NCBI GenBank assembly: GCA_004431415.1
Contig: QPMI01000444.1
Coordinates: 62,001 to 126,000 of the forward strand
Length of the DNA: 64,000 nt
DNA from: Cyanophora paradoxa
Taxonomy: Eukaryota; Glaucocystophyceae; Cyanophorales; Cyanophoraceae
Direction: 5' to 3'
Each line of letters starts with the position of its first letter. Within the stretch, counting starts at the first letter, position 1. Under the pieces are notes generated by a model. It was not told the origin of the DNA and did not search any database. It saw only the letters and a list, made by a program, of their open reading frames with translations. Shown here one piece after another: positions 53,189 through 63,673 of this stretch. Made by a program: the position numbers and the translations under genes.

Positions 53189-54814
53189 ATGCAGGCGCTG
53201 CAGCCGCTCACGCACGAGAGGATCGAGGCGGGGCTGCGCGCGGCGGGAATACTTGGCCCGGGCGATACATGTGAAATCGAAGCCGCCATGAAGCCTCTGC
53301 ACGAGGGCGAGCAGAGCAGCGTCGCTCTTGCGGAGGCGCTGATTCGGAGCGCCGGCGACGCGCAGCAGCAGCAGGGGTTGCGGCGCTTCCCCTTCATCCT
53401 GAAGCACGTCGATCTGGGCGTCTCAACGCTCGCCTCCAAGCCGGGCGACGCGAGGCGGTTCGCGCTGCAAAGTTTCGAGAATGAGTTTCAGTTCTACGGG
53501 GCCAGCTCAGTGCTGCGCACGCACCTGCGGGCCTCCGGCCTGCGCATCCCGCAGCTCTACGCCAGCTCAGCCGACCAGGGCCGGAGCTGGAGCTACGCAC
53601 TGGAACTCTTCCCCGACTGGAAGCAGCGGCTCCAGCTCGACACCGCCGATCTGCGGAGAGGTGCGGGGCTCCTGGGCTTCGGATGCGCCCCTGCAGGCGG
53701 CTCATGGCCTCGCAGCGCTCTCCGCGCTGGCGTCCCTGCACGCGGCCTTCTACAAGCTGACGGAGGCGGAGCGTGCTGAATTGCGCTCCGCCGTCTGGCC
53801 CAAGGCGTGCTGGTGGACCATGGAGAAGCGCCCCCCCGAGCAGGCGGCCCGGCTCCGCGAGGTCAGGGCCCGGCCTCCGTCCCCGCGGCACTCGCGCCGA
53901 CCGGCCTCGAGATCTAACCCGCGGCCGGGCGCCGTCACGCAGGACTGGGCGAAGGTCGTCTCCGACTTCGAGATGAGCTCCCCGGCGAGCAAGGACCTGG
54001 CGCCGCGGCTGCACGCGCGCCTGCCCCAGCTCGCCGCCTCCGTCGACCGCCTCTTCTCCAGCGGCTTCACCACGCTCCTCCGTGCGCCCCGCCAGAAGGG
54101 GAGGGGGGCCGCCCCGGGCGCCGAGCCGGGACCGCAGACGGGGACTTCAAGACGGGCAACATCCTCTTCGGGCCCGGCGGGGAGGTCGCCTGCATCGACT
54201 TCCAGTGGGCCGGGTCCGGCCCCCGCCCCCCCCCCCCCCCCCCCCCCCCCGCCCCCCTCCCGCCCCCCCCCCCCCTCCCGAGCCGCCGCGGCCACAGGAT
54301 CGGCCCCCCCATCGCTGACGTCTCCTACCTTCTACTCTCCTCGGTGCGACGCCGGCCGAGAAGCAACCCCCGCCCTCCCCTCCCCTCCCGCTGCCCCCTC
54401 CGCCCCCCGACTCGCGCCGCAGGCGTCGCTGTCGGCGCTGGAGGGGGGCGGCGAGGGGGCCCTCCTCGCCCACTACGCCGCCGAGCTGGGCAGGGCCCTC
54501 CCGCCCGAGGCGCGGGCCCTCGCGCCCGCGGCCGACGCCCTCGCGGGGCAGCACGAGCTCTTCGTGCTGGACTACCTCCGCGTGCGCCGGCGCCCACCCC
54601 TCCCGCGGGGGCTCGCCCACCCACTGGGCGCGCCCTGCAGGCGACGGCGAAGTACATGGCGGCGACGGGCGGCCCGGCGGGCTGCTTGAGGAACGCGGCC
54701 GCGGCGGACGCGGCCAACCTGCTCACGCAGGAGCGGTCGGCCGCCCACGTGGCCTTCCTCGCCTCCCGATCCCTCGCCGCCCTGCCCCGCCTCGAGGCCC
54801 TCTCCGCATCGTGA
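53189..54814 (+). CDS. CHK/ecdysteroid-kinase-like small-molecule phosphotransferase (APH fold)
   Basis: Splicing ...CTCCTCC to AC|GGGGACTTC gives 'HGDFKTGNILFGPGG', the catalytic Brenner motif (HGDxxxxN), and then 'VACIDFQWAG' with the metal-binding Asp, joined to 'IGPPIADVSYLLLSS'. The order and spacing fit the CHK kinase-like/DUF1679 branch of aminoglycoside-phosphotransferase-fold enzymes. These phosphorylate small alcohols such as choline or steroids. The N-terminal lobe includes 'FPFILKHVDLG' (putative ATP Lys) and 'FENEFQFYGASSVLRTHLRA'. The substrate cannot be told. The intron after the DFQ motif carries long poly-C runs. One intron (near 53660) seems to be GC-AG. An upstream exon cannot be excluded because the start Met follows a possible acceptor. 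Confidence 0.8.
54230..54282 (+). repeat. poly-C runs in an intron of the kinase-like gene
   Basis: Several C runs, the longest about 20 nt, separated by single G or T, on the coding strand just upstream of the ...GGCCACAG acceptor. Confidence 0.75.
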
Positions 54815-54865
54815 CCATGTGCGGGTTATGGGGCGTGTCTTGGCACAGAGCACACGCGAGCGATC

Positions 54866-55689
54866 CTACGCCTGCACAGGGGCCGCGGGGGCCGCCTCCG
54901 CCTCCGCCTGCTTCTTCTTCGGCGGGCTGGGTATCCAAATGCCCTGCGGGAGCCTTATCCTCCGCTCGAGGGCCTCCGAAGCAGGGCTGCCGTCCGCTAG
55001 CAACTGGAGCCCCTTGGGGGCCGCTACCGCCTTGCTCTTCTTCGGCCTCGGCGGGGGCGGCGGCTGCGCCTTGACCTCGAAGCTGCCCTCCGGTATGTGC
55101 TCCAGCGCCCGCGAGAGCTGCAGAGCCTTGTACGTGAACGAGCTGGGATCGATGCAAAGCTTCTCGCCGCGCTCCCGCGCCTCGTGCAACGCCTTCGTCG
55201 CCTCGTACGCCGCGATGCGTTCCCACAGGACCACCTTTATCCGAGCCATCGACTTCTTCACCTGCATCGGGGCTCAACGGCGCGGAGCGGCAGGAGCTCG
55301 GCGGCTGACCTTGGTGATGCGGTCGGGGTCCTGCATCCGCATGCCCCGCGCCCGTGCGTTCTCGTCTTCCGTGTATAGCATGTTCCTCTCCTTCAAGCAG
55401 ACGAACCAGAGCTTGTGCAGGTCCGAGAACGACTTGTTGCGCAGCTCCGCCGCCGACCAGGGGCGTCCTGCCGGGCGGCACTTGCCTAATCAGCGGTGCG
55501 CGACTTGATCGCGGCGACGAGCGCCGTCTGCCCCCGTTGCGGGGCGTCGGCGCGGGGGCGGCGATCCGGCGCACCGGTGACCGGCGCCTGGCCCCGAGGC
55601 GTGACCGTGTCGAAGAACTCATCTAGGCCTCGGCGAGGAAGAGAGCCCCGCGCCCGCGCCGCGCTCAAGCGGAGCGCTGAGAGCGACAT
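54866..55689 (-). CDS. MRPL47: mitochondrial ribosomal protein uL29m (MRP-L47)
   Basis: A large-subunit component of the mitochondrial ribosome. The N-terminus '[20 protein letters not shown]' is an Arg/Ser-rich, acid-free mitochondrial presequence followed by 'GLDEFF'. After a probable GC-AG intron comes the family core: '[20 protein letters not shown]' and '[17 protein letters not shown]'. After a second intron: '[19 protein letters not shown]'. The Pro/Lys/Ala-rich C-terminal extension ('[15 protein letters not shown]') is longer than in bacterial L29 but usual for MRP-L47. It shares a 110-bp upstream region with RPA32 and ends 52 bp from the stop of the convergent kinase-like gene. Confidence 0.87.
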
Positions 55690-55799
55690 CGCGCTTGTTT
55701 GCAGTACCCGTGTTGCGTTAGTTTGAAGTTGGCGGGAGCTCGTGAAGCGCGTTCACTTCGTCCTCCAGGCGCGCACCGGCGGCGTTATCGACATTCAAA
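55690..55799. promoter_or_regulatory. bidirectional promoter region (uL29m / RPA32)
   Basis: Only 110 bp separate the divergent start codons. No TATA box is visible; it is short enough that both transcripts must start within it or very near it. Confidence 0.4.
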
Positions 55800-57159
55800 A
55801 TGAGCGGCGGTACGCTTCGCGTGCGGTGGAGCCCACGCGGCGCCGAAAAATCGCCGCGCAGGCGGGTTTGGCTCGCCGGGCTACGGGGGTGGATACACGA
55901 ACGTGCGCGGCAGACATTCGTGAGGAAAGATGCTCACTTGAACCGCTGACGCACCTCTGCGCACAGTACAATGCATCGCCGGGCCAGTTCGCGGGCGGTG
56001 GTGGGTACGTTCCGAGCGGGATGGACGACGGAGGGGGCGGCGATGGCGCGCAAGGGCGTAAGGTATGGCGTGTGGCGCTGCTCTCTTCCGAGCTCTCCCT
56101 CCGCTGATCCCTTGCTCGCTCGCCCAGGTGAAGTCCGCGGGCGAGCAGCAGACCATTACTCCCTGCACGATTCGCCAGCTCCTTACCACTCCCGGATCGC
56201 ACGACGATCAGTACCGCATCGACGGTCGCGACACGAAACAGGCGCGAGCGCGTCATGTGCTGGGATCCGGGTGGTGTTAATGCGCCGCGCCCGCGCAGGT
56301 TTCAATCGTGGGCAAGGTCATGCACGTGGATAACCAGGCGACAAATATCACGCTCGATGTCCACGACGGGTCCGGCCTGATTCGCGTCAAGTTCTGGACT
56401 GACGGCGACGAGAACGAGTTCTCGGCCAACAGGCGGGAGCACTGGTGCCAGTGCGTCCTTCGGAGATTGTAATCGCGTCGTTTCATGGACCCACGCACGT
56501 GTTTTTTTGCAGGGAAAATATATACGTCCGCGTTATCGGGCACCTGCGCTCGATGCAGGACCAGGGCCGCTACATCATGGCTTTCCACATCCGGCCTCTC
56601 GAAGAGGGCAATGAGATGACTCATCACTTTCTGGAATCCATTCTTGTTCATTGCCAGGCGACAAAGGGTGTCCGCTCACAGGTGTGTTCGTCAGGAGCAG
56701 TTTTGATGTACTCCAGCATTGCTTATTGTGATGCCAGGGCCAACAAAATGCACCTTCCTACGGAGCACCTGCTGGCAGGCCACTCGCGGGCCCTGCCTCC
56801 AGCAGCACCCAGGGAGGCTTGACAACTTTCAATGGCGTCAGCCTCTCTCCATGCGAGAGTCAGGTCGGCAAATGCACAACTCGGTGCCTTTTTTTCGCCC
56901 CTTATCTGTTGGCTCTGCAGGTTCTTCAAATCTTCCAGAACGAAAAGCACAGCGATTCCGGCACCCACATCAATCGAGTCCAAGAAATCCTCCGTGGTCG
57001 CTTCAATCCTACCGAGATCAGGTGCGCATTTCTGCCCACTGATGCCGAACGAAGCTTGCTCCTAATTCTCTTTCCAGCAACGCTGTTCAAAGACTTGCCA
57101 ACGAGGCCGTCTTGTACAGCACAGTTGATGAAAGCTCCTACCGCATCACGGATGCGTAG
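55800..57159 (+). CDS. RPA2: replication protein A 32-kDa subunit
   Basis: RPA32 is the middle subunit of the single-stranded-DNA-binding RPA trimer used in replication and repair. Seven exons fit in phase: 55800-55820, 55967-56062, 56128-56241, 56299-56444, 56513-56681, 56921-57021 and 57078-57159, giving 242 residues. The N-terminus is the usual Gly/Ser-rich, probably phosphorylated tail ('YNASPGQFAGGGGYVPSG'). Next is 'ITPCTIRQLL' leading into the OB fold: 'VSIVGKVMHVDNQATNITLD', 'GLIRVKFWTDGDENE', 'YVRVIGHLRSMQDQGRYIMA'. The C-terminus is the winged helix that recruits repair partners ('HINRVQEILRGRFNPTEI', 'VQRLANEAVLYSTVDES'). Intron 3 (56242-56298) is GC-AG. The 7-codon first exon is supported only by phase and position. 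Confidence 0.92.
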
Positions 57160-57242
57160 TGCCCCAACCCATGGCCCTCGCTTTCACCCCCCCTCCGCAT
57201 TCCTTTGTAATTGCACACACGCCAATCACTATACATACATGT

Positions 57243-59612
57243 CTACATTAATGAGGCTCTTTGCCGTTCAATCGCTGTGCTTAACTGGGGTACAAGATCA
57301 GCTTCCTCAGGCGACAGAGGCGGGTAATCCGACTCCCGCAGCTCAGTTCGCTGCTCTGCAGCTGCCACCAATGCAGCATTTGAGAGCGTAGAGTGCACTA
57401 GAGCGCCTGTCCAATCGATGCTTTGCCGCAGAGTCTCGTATTGCCCCGTGCTCTGCCGGAGGGCCTTGACAATGTCATCCGTGGGGCACAGCCTCCATCT
57501 CTGAATTCGAGGTTAGGTGACGTACAACATGAGTAAAGAGGTGCCACTTGTACTCACTTGCTGCTGAGCGATCTGGCTGCATATCTGCTGCAGTCGAGAT
57601 GGGTCGGAGTGGTTGCTGTTGGGCAGATCGTCCAGGAAGCGAATCAGGTGCTGCAGGGGACATGATAGCACGGCAAGGAAGCCAACAAGAGAATAAATGA
57701 CGTCTACGCAGAAAAATCATTCTTGGAAAGAGAGGATTGTCTGATCTGTGGCCCCACCTTGTACTGCCTCGGCTGAGTAATCAGGTAAAACGCCTTGTAC
57801 CGAGAGTGCCAGTTCAACCACAAAAAGGGAATCCATCTGTGCTCAACATTGAAGGTACAGATCGAGTCGTGCTACATGGGCCGTACCTGCAGCTGGACGA
57901 GGCGCACACGTGATGGCTTGACAGTCATCAGTCTTGTCACAATAGCATGCAGCACATCCAAAAAACTCTCCTGCATAAAGATATACTCAGTACGATGAAC
58001 ACTTTGCTCCACAAATGCGCATTTTCGCTTTGTTCACCGCAAAGACGTCTGTTGCCAAGGTGGAAGGAAGTAGACAGGAAAGTTCATCCTGCACTCCAGA
58101 CAAGTACACCCACCAAGCAACTAAAGACGGGCTGATTTGCGTGTTGTTCAAATAAGGTCGCTGTTCTTGCCACCCTGCCTGTGCCTGTGGTTACGACTGC
58201 AGACCAGGACATTGAGAAAAATTCGTGAGCAAACCGCATCTAGCGATGGCAACAACCATGATTTCGGTGCATCTGCAAGGAAGAAAACGAGCTGCTCGAA
58301 GGACTCTGTGACCAAGGCAGCTACATCTGGCATTCCTTCCAAGAACGATGCCTCAATCACACGGTTGGCAACAAAGACAGACGAGTTCCACCCTGTTGAA
58401 AAATTGTCAGCAGAGCTTGTCAGCAAACAGTTGACTGCTGCACCGAGGCAATTTGATCGAAGACTGCTCGTTGAGTATGCTGCTCTTATGGCAGACAACA
58501 CTCTCTGCAGGAGTGCAGAGTCCACCGGCACGTCCACTGCGGGAAGTGTCACAGTGGAAGATACTCCAATATACAACGCACTTACGCATGCAGTCATGCA
58601 CGAAAGACAGAATACTCAAGCGGTCACCATTAATGATCTACGATTAATCAGAAAAGCAAAAAAAACGCAGGCAAACTTGTACCTCGACCCTAGCATCCAT
58701 TTTCTGTGAAGCTGTTGCTGAAACTGATTTACTGGTGCTTGCTGCCTGTGGCTGGATGCCTTCGGGCACTAAAAATTCCGTCATCGAGAGCTGGTCTGCA
58801 AGACGCTGCTGGAAGGCATCGACTTCTGCTCTCACTCTCCCTGGCTCGGACTAGGAAGGGTCAGTCTTATCTTTCTTTCTTCTTCATGTTACGGGACGCG
58901 CCTGCTGGCTTGCAACGTTCGCGACAGCATTGTACTTGTCCAGGTAAGCCTCATCAAGCAAGCGACGGACTTCTTGCCTATCTGTGGATGGTTGAGTTCT
59001 ATACCGATTTAAACAGACACAGAGCGTACGTAGTTGGGCGGCGTTCAGAAGAAGGATATCGCTCTACCGGTGTTTGATGAGGAATAGGCGGCTGGATAAC
59101 GAACTAGGGCTCGCACCTGGATAAAGTCCGACACGACAGCCCCCAGTGTTTGGATTGCCTCCACCGAGGCTGACCTCGTCATCCAATCAACCAGGCTGGG
59201 GCACGCGCTGTAGAGATGAGCGCTGCGAGCCTTCGTGAACTGAAAGAGCGTTCAGCGCAACAACAGCGGACGAAGGTAAGGCACGCACCGCCTCCCAAGC
59301 TGAGCTGGCTCCTAGAAGCGCCCTCAAGCTCGCCAGCGCCCGCGCTCGCTCTGTCGTCTGCTGCGCACTGCCTCCGACATTGCGCTGCAAGATCCGTGTC
59401 CACAGCCGTGCGAGATGCCTCCTGGACGGCGGATCGACTCCTGTGCTCTCCGCAAGCGCTGGCACCGCAAGCGCCGCTACCGTAGACTCTGCGACGCCAG
59501 CGGTTTCTGAGGGAGCTGCAGCTGGTGCGCTGCTGATTATGGATCGAGGCGCCGCCGCTAGAGGAAGCGCGGCCTCCAGTAAGCTCTGCAGGGATTGCGG
59601 CAGCGAGTCCAT
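57243..59612 (-). CDS. unrecognised helical protein, multi-exon
   Basis: I do not recognise this family. A first exon starts 'MDSLPQSLQSLLEAALPLAA' and reads through 'RRHLARLWTRILQRNVGG' to 'LLGASSAWEA', joined to 'FTKARSAHLYSACPSLVDWM'. Later exons include 'RRLLDEAYLDKYNAVANVAS', 'EVDAFQQRLADQLSMTEFLV', 'CLGAAVNCLLTSSADNFSTG', 'ALVTESFEQLVFFLADAPKS', 'ESFLDVLHAIVTRLMTVKPS', 'WIPFLWLNWHSRYKAFYLIT' and 'HLIRFLDDLPNSNHSDPSRL'. The C-terminus has 'ESDYPPLSPEEADLVPQ'. Amphipathic helices with Leu spacing suggest a HEAT/ARM-like or other helical scaffold, but that is a guess. No signal peptide or membrane segment. Codon use is less GC-biased than in most of the window, and several introns have ordinary GTGAGT or GTACGG ends. 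It ends 84 bp from the RPA32 stop. Confidence 0.6.
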
Positions 59613-60663
59613 CTGCGCATTGATAACAAGCAAACTAGCTGCGGACCTACGGGGAGCTGCAGTTGAATGCAGTCGCGGCTGCAATTGAACAAACACGGCC
59701 TGTGACACGCGTCTATGGGTACATGTACAGCACACACTACACGTATGGCATGCGCACGACTTCGACGCTGTGAACAAAGGGCGTGAGTCCTGGGGAACGG
59801 AGCCCCTCTATCCGGTCTACGCGCTAACCGGCGCCGCACAGGACTGTGGGCGGAAGAGGTTGGTGGTCAACCAACCGGAGGGAGAGCTAGCTCGCGGAGC
59901 TCAGCGGCTAGCTAGCTACAGCTAAAGCTGCAGGCGCTGCCTCTTCACCGGTGGCGGGGCCGCCGACGAGGAGCCGGGCGCCTCAGGTCTTCCATGGCCA
60001 GGAATCAGCAGCGCGTAAATTAAATTAAAGCAGCTGTGATGCGGTGATGCTGGTTTTACGGTACCCCCACGTTTAGCTGGAGCTGCTGAACAAGCGTTAG
60101 CGCTAGCGGCCCGGCGTGATCCGCCTCTAGATCTTCCAATCCCAGATGGCAACCTCAGGTCTTCCAGGAAGCGCTACGTATACGGGATATCGATGTTCGA
60201 ATTCGGGACCTTGCAATTGCTGCTGCAGGACTCCGGGAGCCGGATACGTATACCCCCGCTTGCAATTCGATCTAGTAAGCTTAAGTACACTATAATAGTG
60301 TCCGGCCAGCGCCAGCGCGAGCGCTAGCCCGAGCCGCTGAGCTCGATTAGCGCCACGACGCGGGCCTCTCGAGCTCATGATCAGGCAGCCTGCCGCAGTG
60401 CCAGCTGCAGGAATGTTTAGCTGGCCATGCATATGGCCACCAGCAAGCTGGCCAGCCGGGTCCTGAGTAACATAATGCAGCTAGGGAGTCCAATGCAACG
60501 AGTCATAGAATGACTCATAATGCGATCTAGATCGATATCCAGAGGGAGGGGGGAGAAGGGCTGGATCCTCGAGCTCAAAATGACAATAAGCTCATGATCG
60601 AAGTCCAACCCCGTCCAACGTCAGATTGATCAGATCAAGCACTTTAAGCAGGACAACTGGAAC
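59613..60663. other. intergenic, no gene recognised
   Basis: It lies between two minus-strand genes and contains many short palindromes (AGCTAGC, GAGCTC, CATGATC, ATCGAT) and a TACGTATACGGGATATC-like stretch. The promoter of the unrecognised gene and the 3' end of the PHD gene should be here. No RNA gene is seen. Confidence 0.35.
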
Positions 60664-63094
60664 CTACAGCCGCTTGGGGCGGAGCTCAAGGGCAGAGACA
60701 ACGAAAGCGATGATCCGCCCTTCTGCAACTTGGAGGATCTCCGACAGGATTTCGCTGGAGGGCGGCCCCTCCTTTCGCTCGTCCTTCTGCAGCATCGCAG
60801 CGCCAACACGGCTGGCCTCGGGGCCTGGAGGGACGAGGTACACAACGAAGCCCTAGTGCAGAACAATCAGCCACACAAGATTTGAGAGCTCGTAGGGCAA
60901 GCGGCAAACCTTGAAGAAAGATACACGTCCTTTGTCCTTCTCTGGGATGAAAACTGGGACACCCTTGTCTGCAAGACGGTCGAGGTCGATCGAGTACTGG
61001 CGGTCCACAACACAAGCTTTCTTGTCCTGTGCCATTTTCTCAACGAGAGCTTGGTAGCGTTGCCGGTTGTCTTCTTTGGTGCACGATGTAACACCCAGCA
61101 CTTGTCGTCTTTCAGCTTCAATGGGGTCTGCAGCATCGGCTTCAGTGCCAGCATCCGCCTCGAGGTAGACAGCAGCCTTGAGTTTCGCGGTCGTAGACGA
61201 AAAGCCCCCCAACCAGGTCGCAACCTAATCGCAGTTATTATCTGACTGTAAACATTGATACGTCACGCAGCATACCTTGTCAAAGGCCGTGGAACCGTCG
61301 ATTTTAAGGGTATCAGGGGGGACAGTGCCAGAGAGCAGGCAGCTGTCTGCAAGCCGAAGCTCATCCACCCAATGCCCACAGGCTCCGCGTGCCGCGTACG
61401 CTGATACGCGCACAGCTCCAACTGGAGTGTGGGTCGGATACCAGATCCAGCTGCGCTGGCTTCAGAAGAGCGCATGAACAATCTCAAGCGCACGCACCCT
61501 GTCCAAAGCTTCTTGCCGGGTTCGATGTCCACGGGGGCTGGTGGGCGGGGCAACGTGACAAGGTTTGCAGGCAGCTGGACGGGGGCAGCGGGCGCGGCTG
61601 GCGCAGCATGGGTGCGTTGATCGCGAGAGGACGCCACAGAGGACGCCGGAAGACCCCCCAGGGAGACGAGTGGTGCGGCAGTCGTGTCAGGCGTGGCGAT
61701 TAACTTTGCGATCTCATCCGCAGGGCGTTCGACTTCAATCAGGCCTTTATGCGACATTTTCATCACGTGCTTTCCTGGAAAAAGAGTCAGAAGAAGTCTC
61801 TTCGACACTGAAATATCATTAGGTACCATCTGCATCGTCTTCGGTAATCACGGCCTGCTTGAGCGAGCGCTCCCGAATCTCGTGCACGTAGGCCTGCTTT
61901 TCCGAGCTGGCCATCTCTTCAGAAGTGAGCCGAGGCACAGCCTCAGGGACAATCTCCCCCACGAGGATCTTGTGCGCGAGCTGGGTGTTCTTCCGAAGGT
62001 TGAAGGTGAGCGAGCGCGCCTTCATATTGTACTTTTTACCACCTGATGCGAGGGTTAGAGACACGAAAGCCGACTCAAACTGCGCACACACCATCCCCCC
62101 AGAGCTGGGCGTAGAGGGCGGCCTCCACCATTGCTGCAACGTGGTTGCAGGCGTCGGTCGCCTCGAGACGCGACCGCTCCAGTTGGTTCAGGCCGAGGAG
62201 TGCATTTTGGAAGGCGTCGTTGAGCTCGCACTGAACCTGCGGCCAGGTCATCCGGGCGCGATGCCAGCGGACAGCGAACGTCCGAACCTTAGAGCGGAAT
62301 GCTGTCTCATTAGCATCCTGTCCGCGAGATTGCTCGGATGCCATCTTCGCAAGTTTCGCTCGGTTCGAGGCAGATACACACTCCTCGCTGCAGAAGGCCT
62401 CGCCGGGTGCTGCCCTCTTCATGCACCCCAAACCCGCGCAGGTGCCCGGGGGCTTCGCGTCTTCGACGTCCCCGCTCGGCGAGGCCCGGCGGGGCTTGCG
62501 CCTGGCGGCATCGGATCCTGAGCCGCGCGGAGGTGCGCGTTTCCTGCTGGCGCTGCGCCGGGCGCCTCCGCCGTCCTCTTCGTCGTCTTCTTCCTCGTCG
62601 ATGTCGTCCGGCTCATCTGATTCAGCATCCTCATCCTCCTAACCGTGCTAATGTCAGCGATATTAAGCAAAAAAACGAACGCGAGCGGGCTCATGCCTCG
62701 GGGTGAAGGTACGCGAAGTCCGCATCAACCTTCGGTTTCGGCCTCCGCTTCGCTTTCTCGCGGTCGCCATCTGTCACACGAATAATGAAAACGACGAACA
62801 GCGGTATGATATCCGGCACAATGCGAGAACCGCTGGGACTGACCGGAGCTGGCCCGAGCAGGAACTCCGCCGCTTCCATCGCACCCCGGACAGAAAAACG
62901 TTTCGATCTTCTTAGCTTCGGCGGCGGTGATGCCGACACACTTAGGGTGGAACCTGGCGGAACGGGTTGGCTGCCGGCGTGCGCGACGCCGAGCCGCAGC
63001 GGGACTCTCACCAGTCGTTGCATTTGTCGCATTGAACCATCAGTTCGCCGCGCACATAGGGCCGCTGGCAGAGACAGAACAGCTGCTGCGGCAT
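60664..63094 (-). CDS. PHD finger / TFIIS-central / SPOC domain transcription factor (PHF3/DIDO/Bye1-like)
   Basis: The N-terminus is a PHD finger: 'MPQQLFCLCQRPYVRGELMV', CDKCNDW, and after an intron 'FHPKCVGITAAEAKKIETFF' with CPGC. The C4HC3 ligands and the Tyr and Trp of a methyl-lysine cage are visible. A basic/acidic linker, a short Cys cluster ('CAGLGCMKRAAPGEAFCSEE') and the TFIIS central (M) domain follow: 'ALYAQLWG', 'RSLTFNLRKNTQLAHKILVG', 'LTSEEMASSEKQAYV'. The last third is a SPOC domain, beginning 'KKLWTGCVR' and ending 'GFVVYLVPPGPEASRVG'. This is the layout of yeast Bye1 and animal PHF3/DIDO1, which bind RNA polymerase II and H3K4me3 chromatin. An elongation role in the nucleus is inferred. 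The start at 63094 puts PHD at residue 1. Confidence 0.85.
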
Positions 63095-63384
63095 CCTATC
63101 GGTTTGCTTCGGAAAATGAAAGCTGCACGACCCAGGCGCTCCTACAGTCTCGCCGCGGGCCTCCTACAGTCTCGCCGCACGACGAGCTGCGAAAGAAGCA
63201 GAACGCGGGGCTGCTGGCGTGGTTGCCCTGTACCCCGTCGTGAAAAAAGTGCCCTCGACTAGCGCTGTCCGTACGCCCCCGTCGCTCCCCCGAGCGCTGA
63301 AATCTGACGTGCGCTTGTTTATGCCTCCCGCACTGCGGCAGCTCTGGTGGAGAAGGTGCTGTGCAGCTGAGGCTGTAGCTGTAC

Positions 63385-63459
63385 GATCTGCGATTACGAT
63401 CGTAATTAATTGGGGCGTCTCATCAGCTTTGATCTGCGATTACGATCGTAATTGGGGCG
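63385..63459. repeat. two copies of a GATCTGCGATTACGATCGTAATT repeat
   Basis: Near-identical units at 63385-63417 and 63431-63459, each with the palindrome ATTACGATCGTAAT followed by TTGGGGCG. The first copy has four extra bases (TAAT). ATTACGATC recurs near 63675 and 63700. Confidence 0.7.
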
Positions 63460-63640
63460 CATGCGTTTCAGTTGCAAGGGCCGCTTAGCTTCTCCGCTTT
63501 CGAGCTAGCTGCCGCCCGGCGGGCCGCTTAGCTTCTCCCGAGTCCGCTTTCGGGCTTCCGCTAGCGCCGCTAGGCCGCGCGCGGACCCGCGGTTCTCCGC
63601 TTTCGAGCTGCACCCCCCGTTACGGTGTAACTTCGTTCAA

Positions 63641-63673
63641 CGTATACGTATACGGCGTACGTATACGTATACG
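63641..63673. repeat. 33-bp CGTATACG palindrome
   Basis: CGTATACGTATACGG joined to CGTACGTATACGTATACG forms a nearly perfect palindrome of alternating pyrimidine-purine, which could extrude as a cruciform. Confidence 0.7.

Noticed and set aside
59216-59688. Two overlapping plus-strand ORFs near 59.2-59.7 kb
   Set aside because: The minus strand carries exons joined in frame ('SSAWEA' to 'FTKARSAHLY'); the plus-strand frames have no features of their own.
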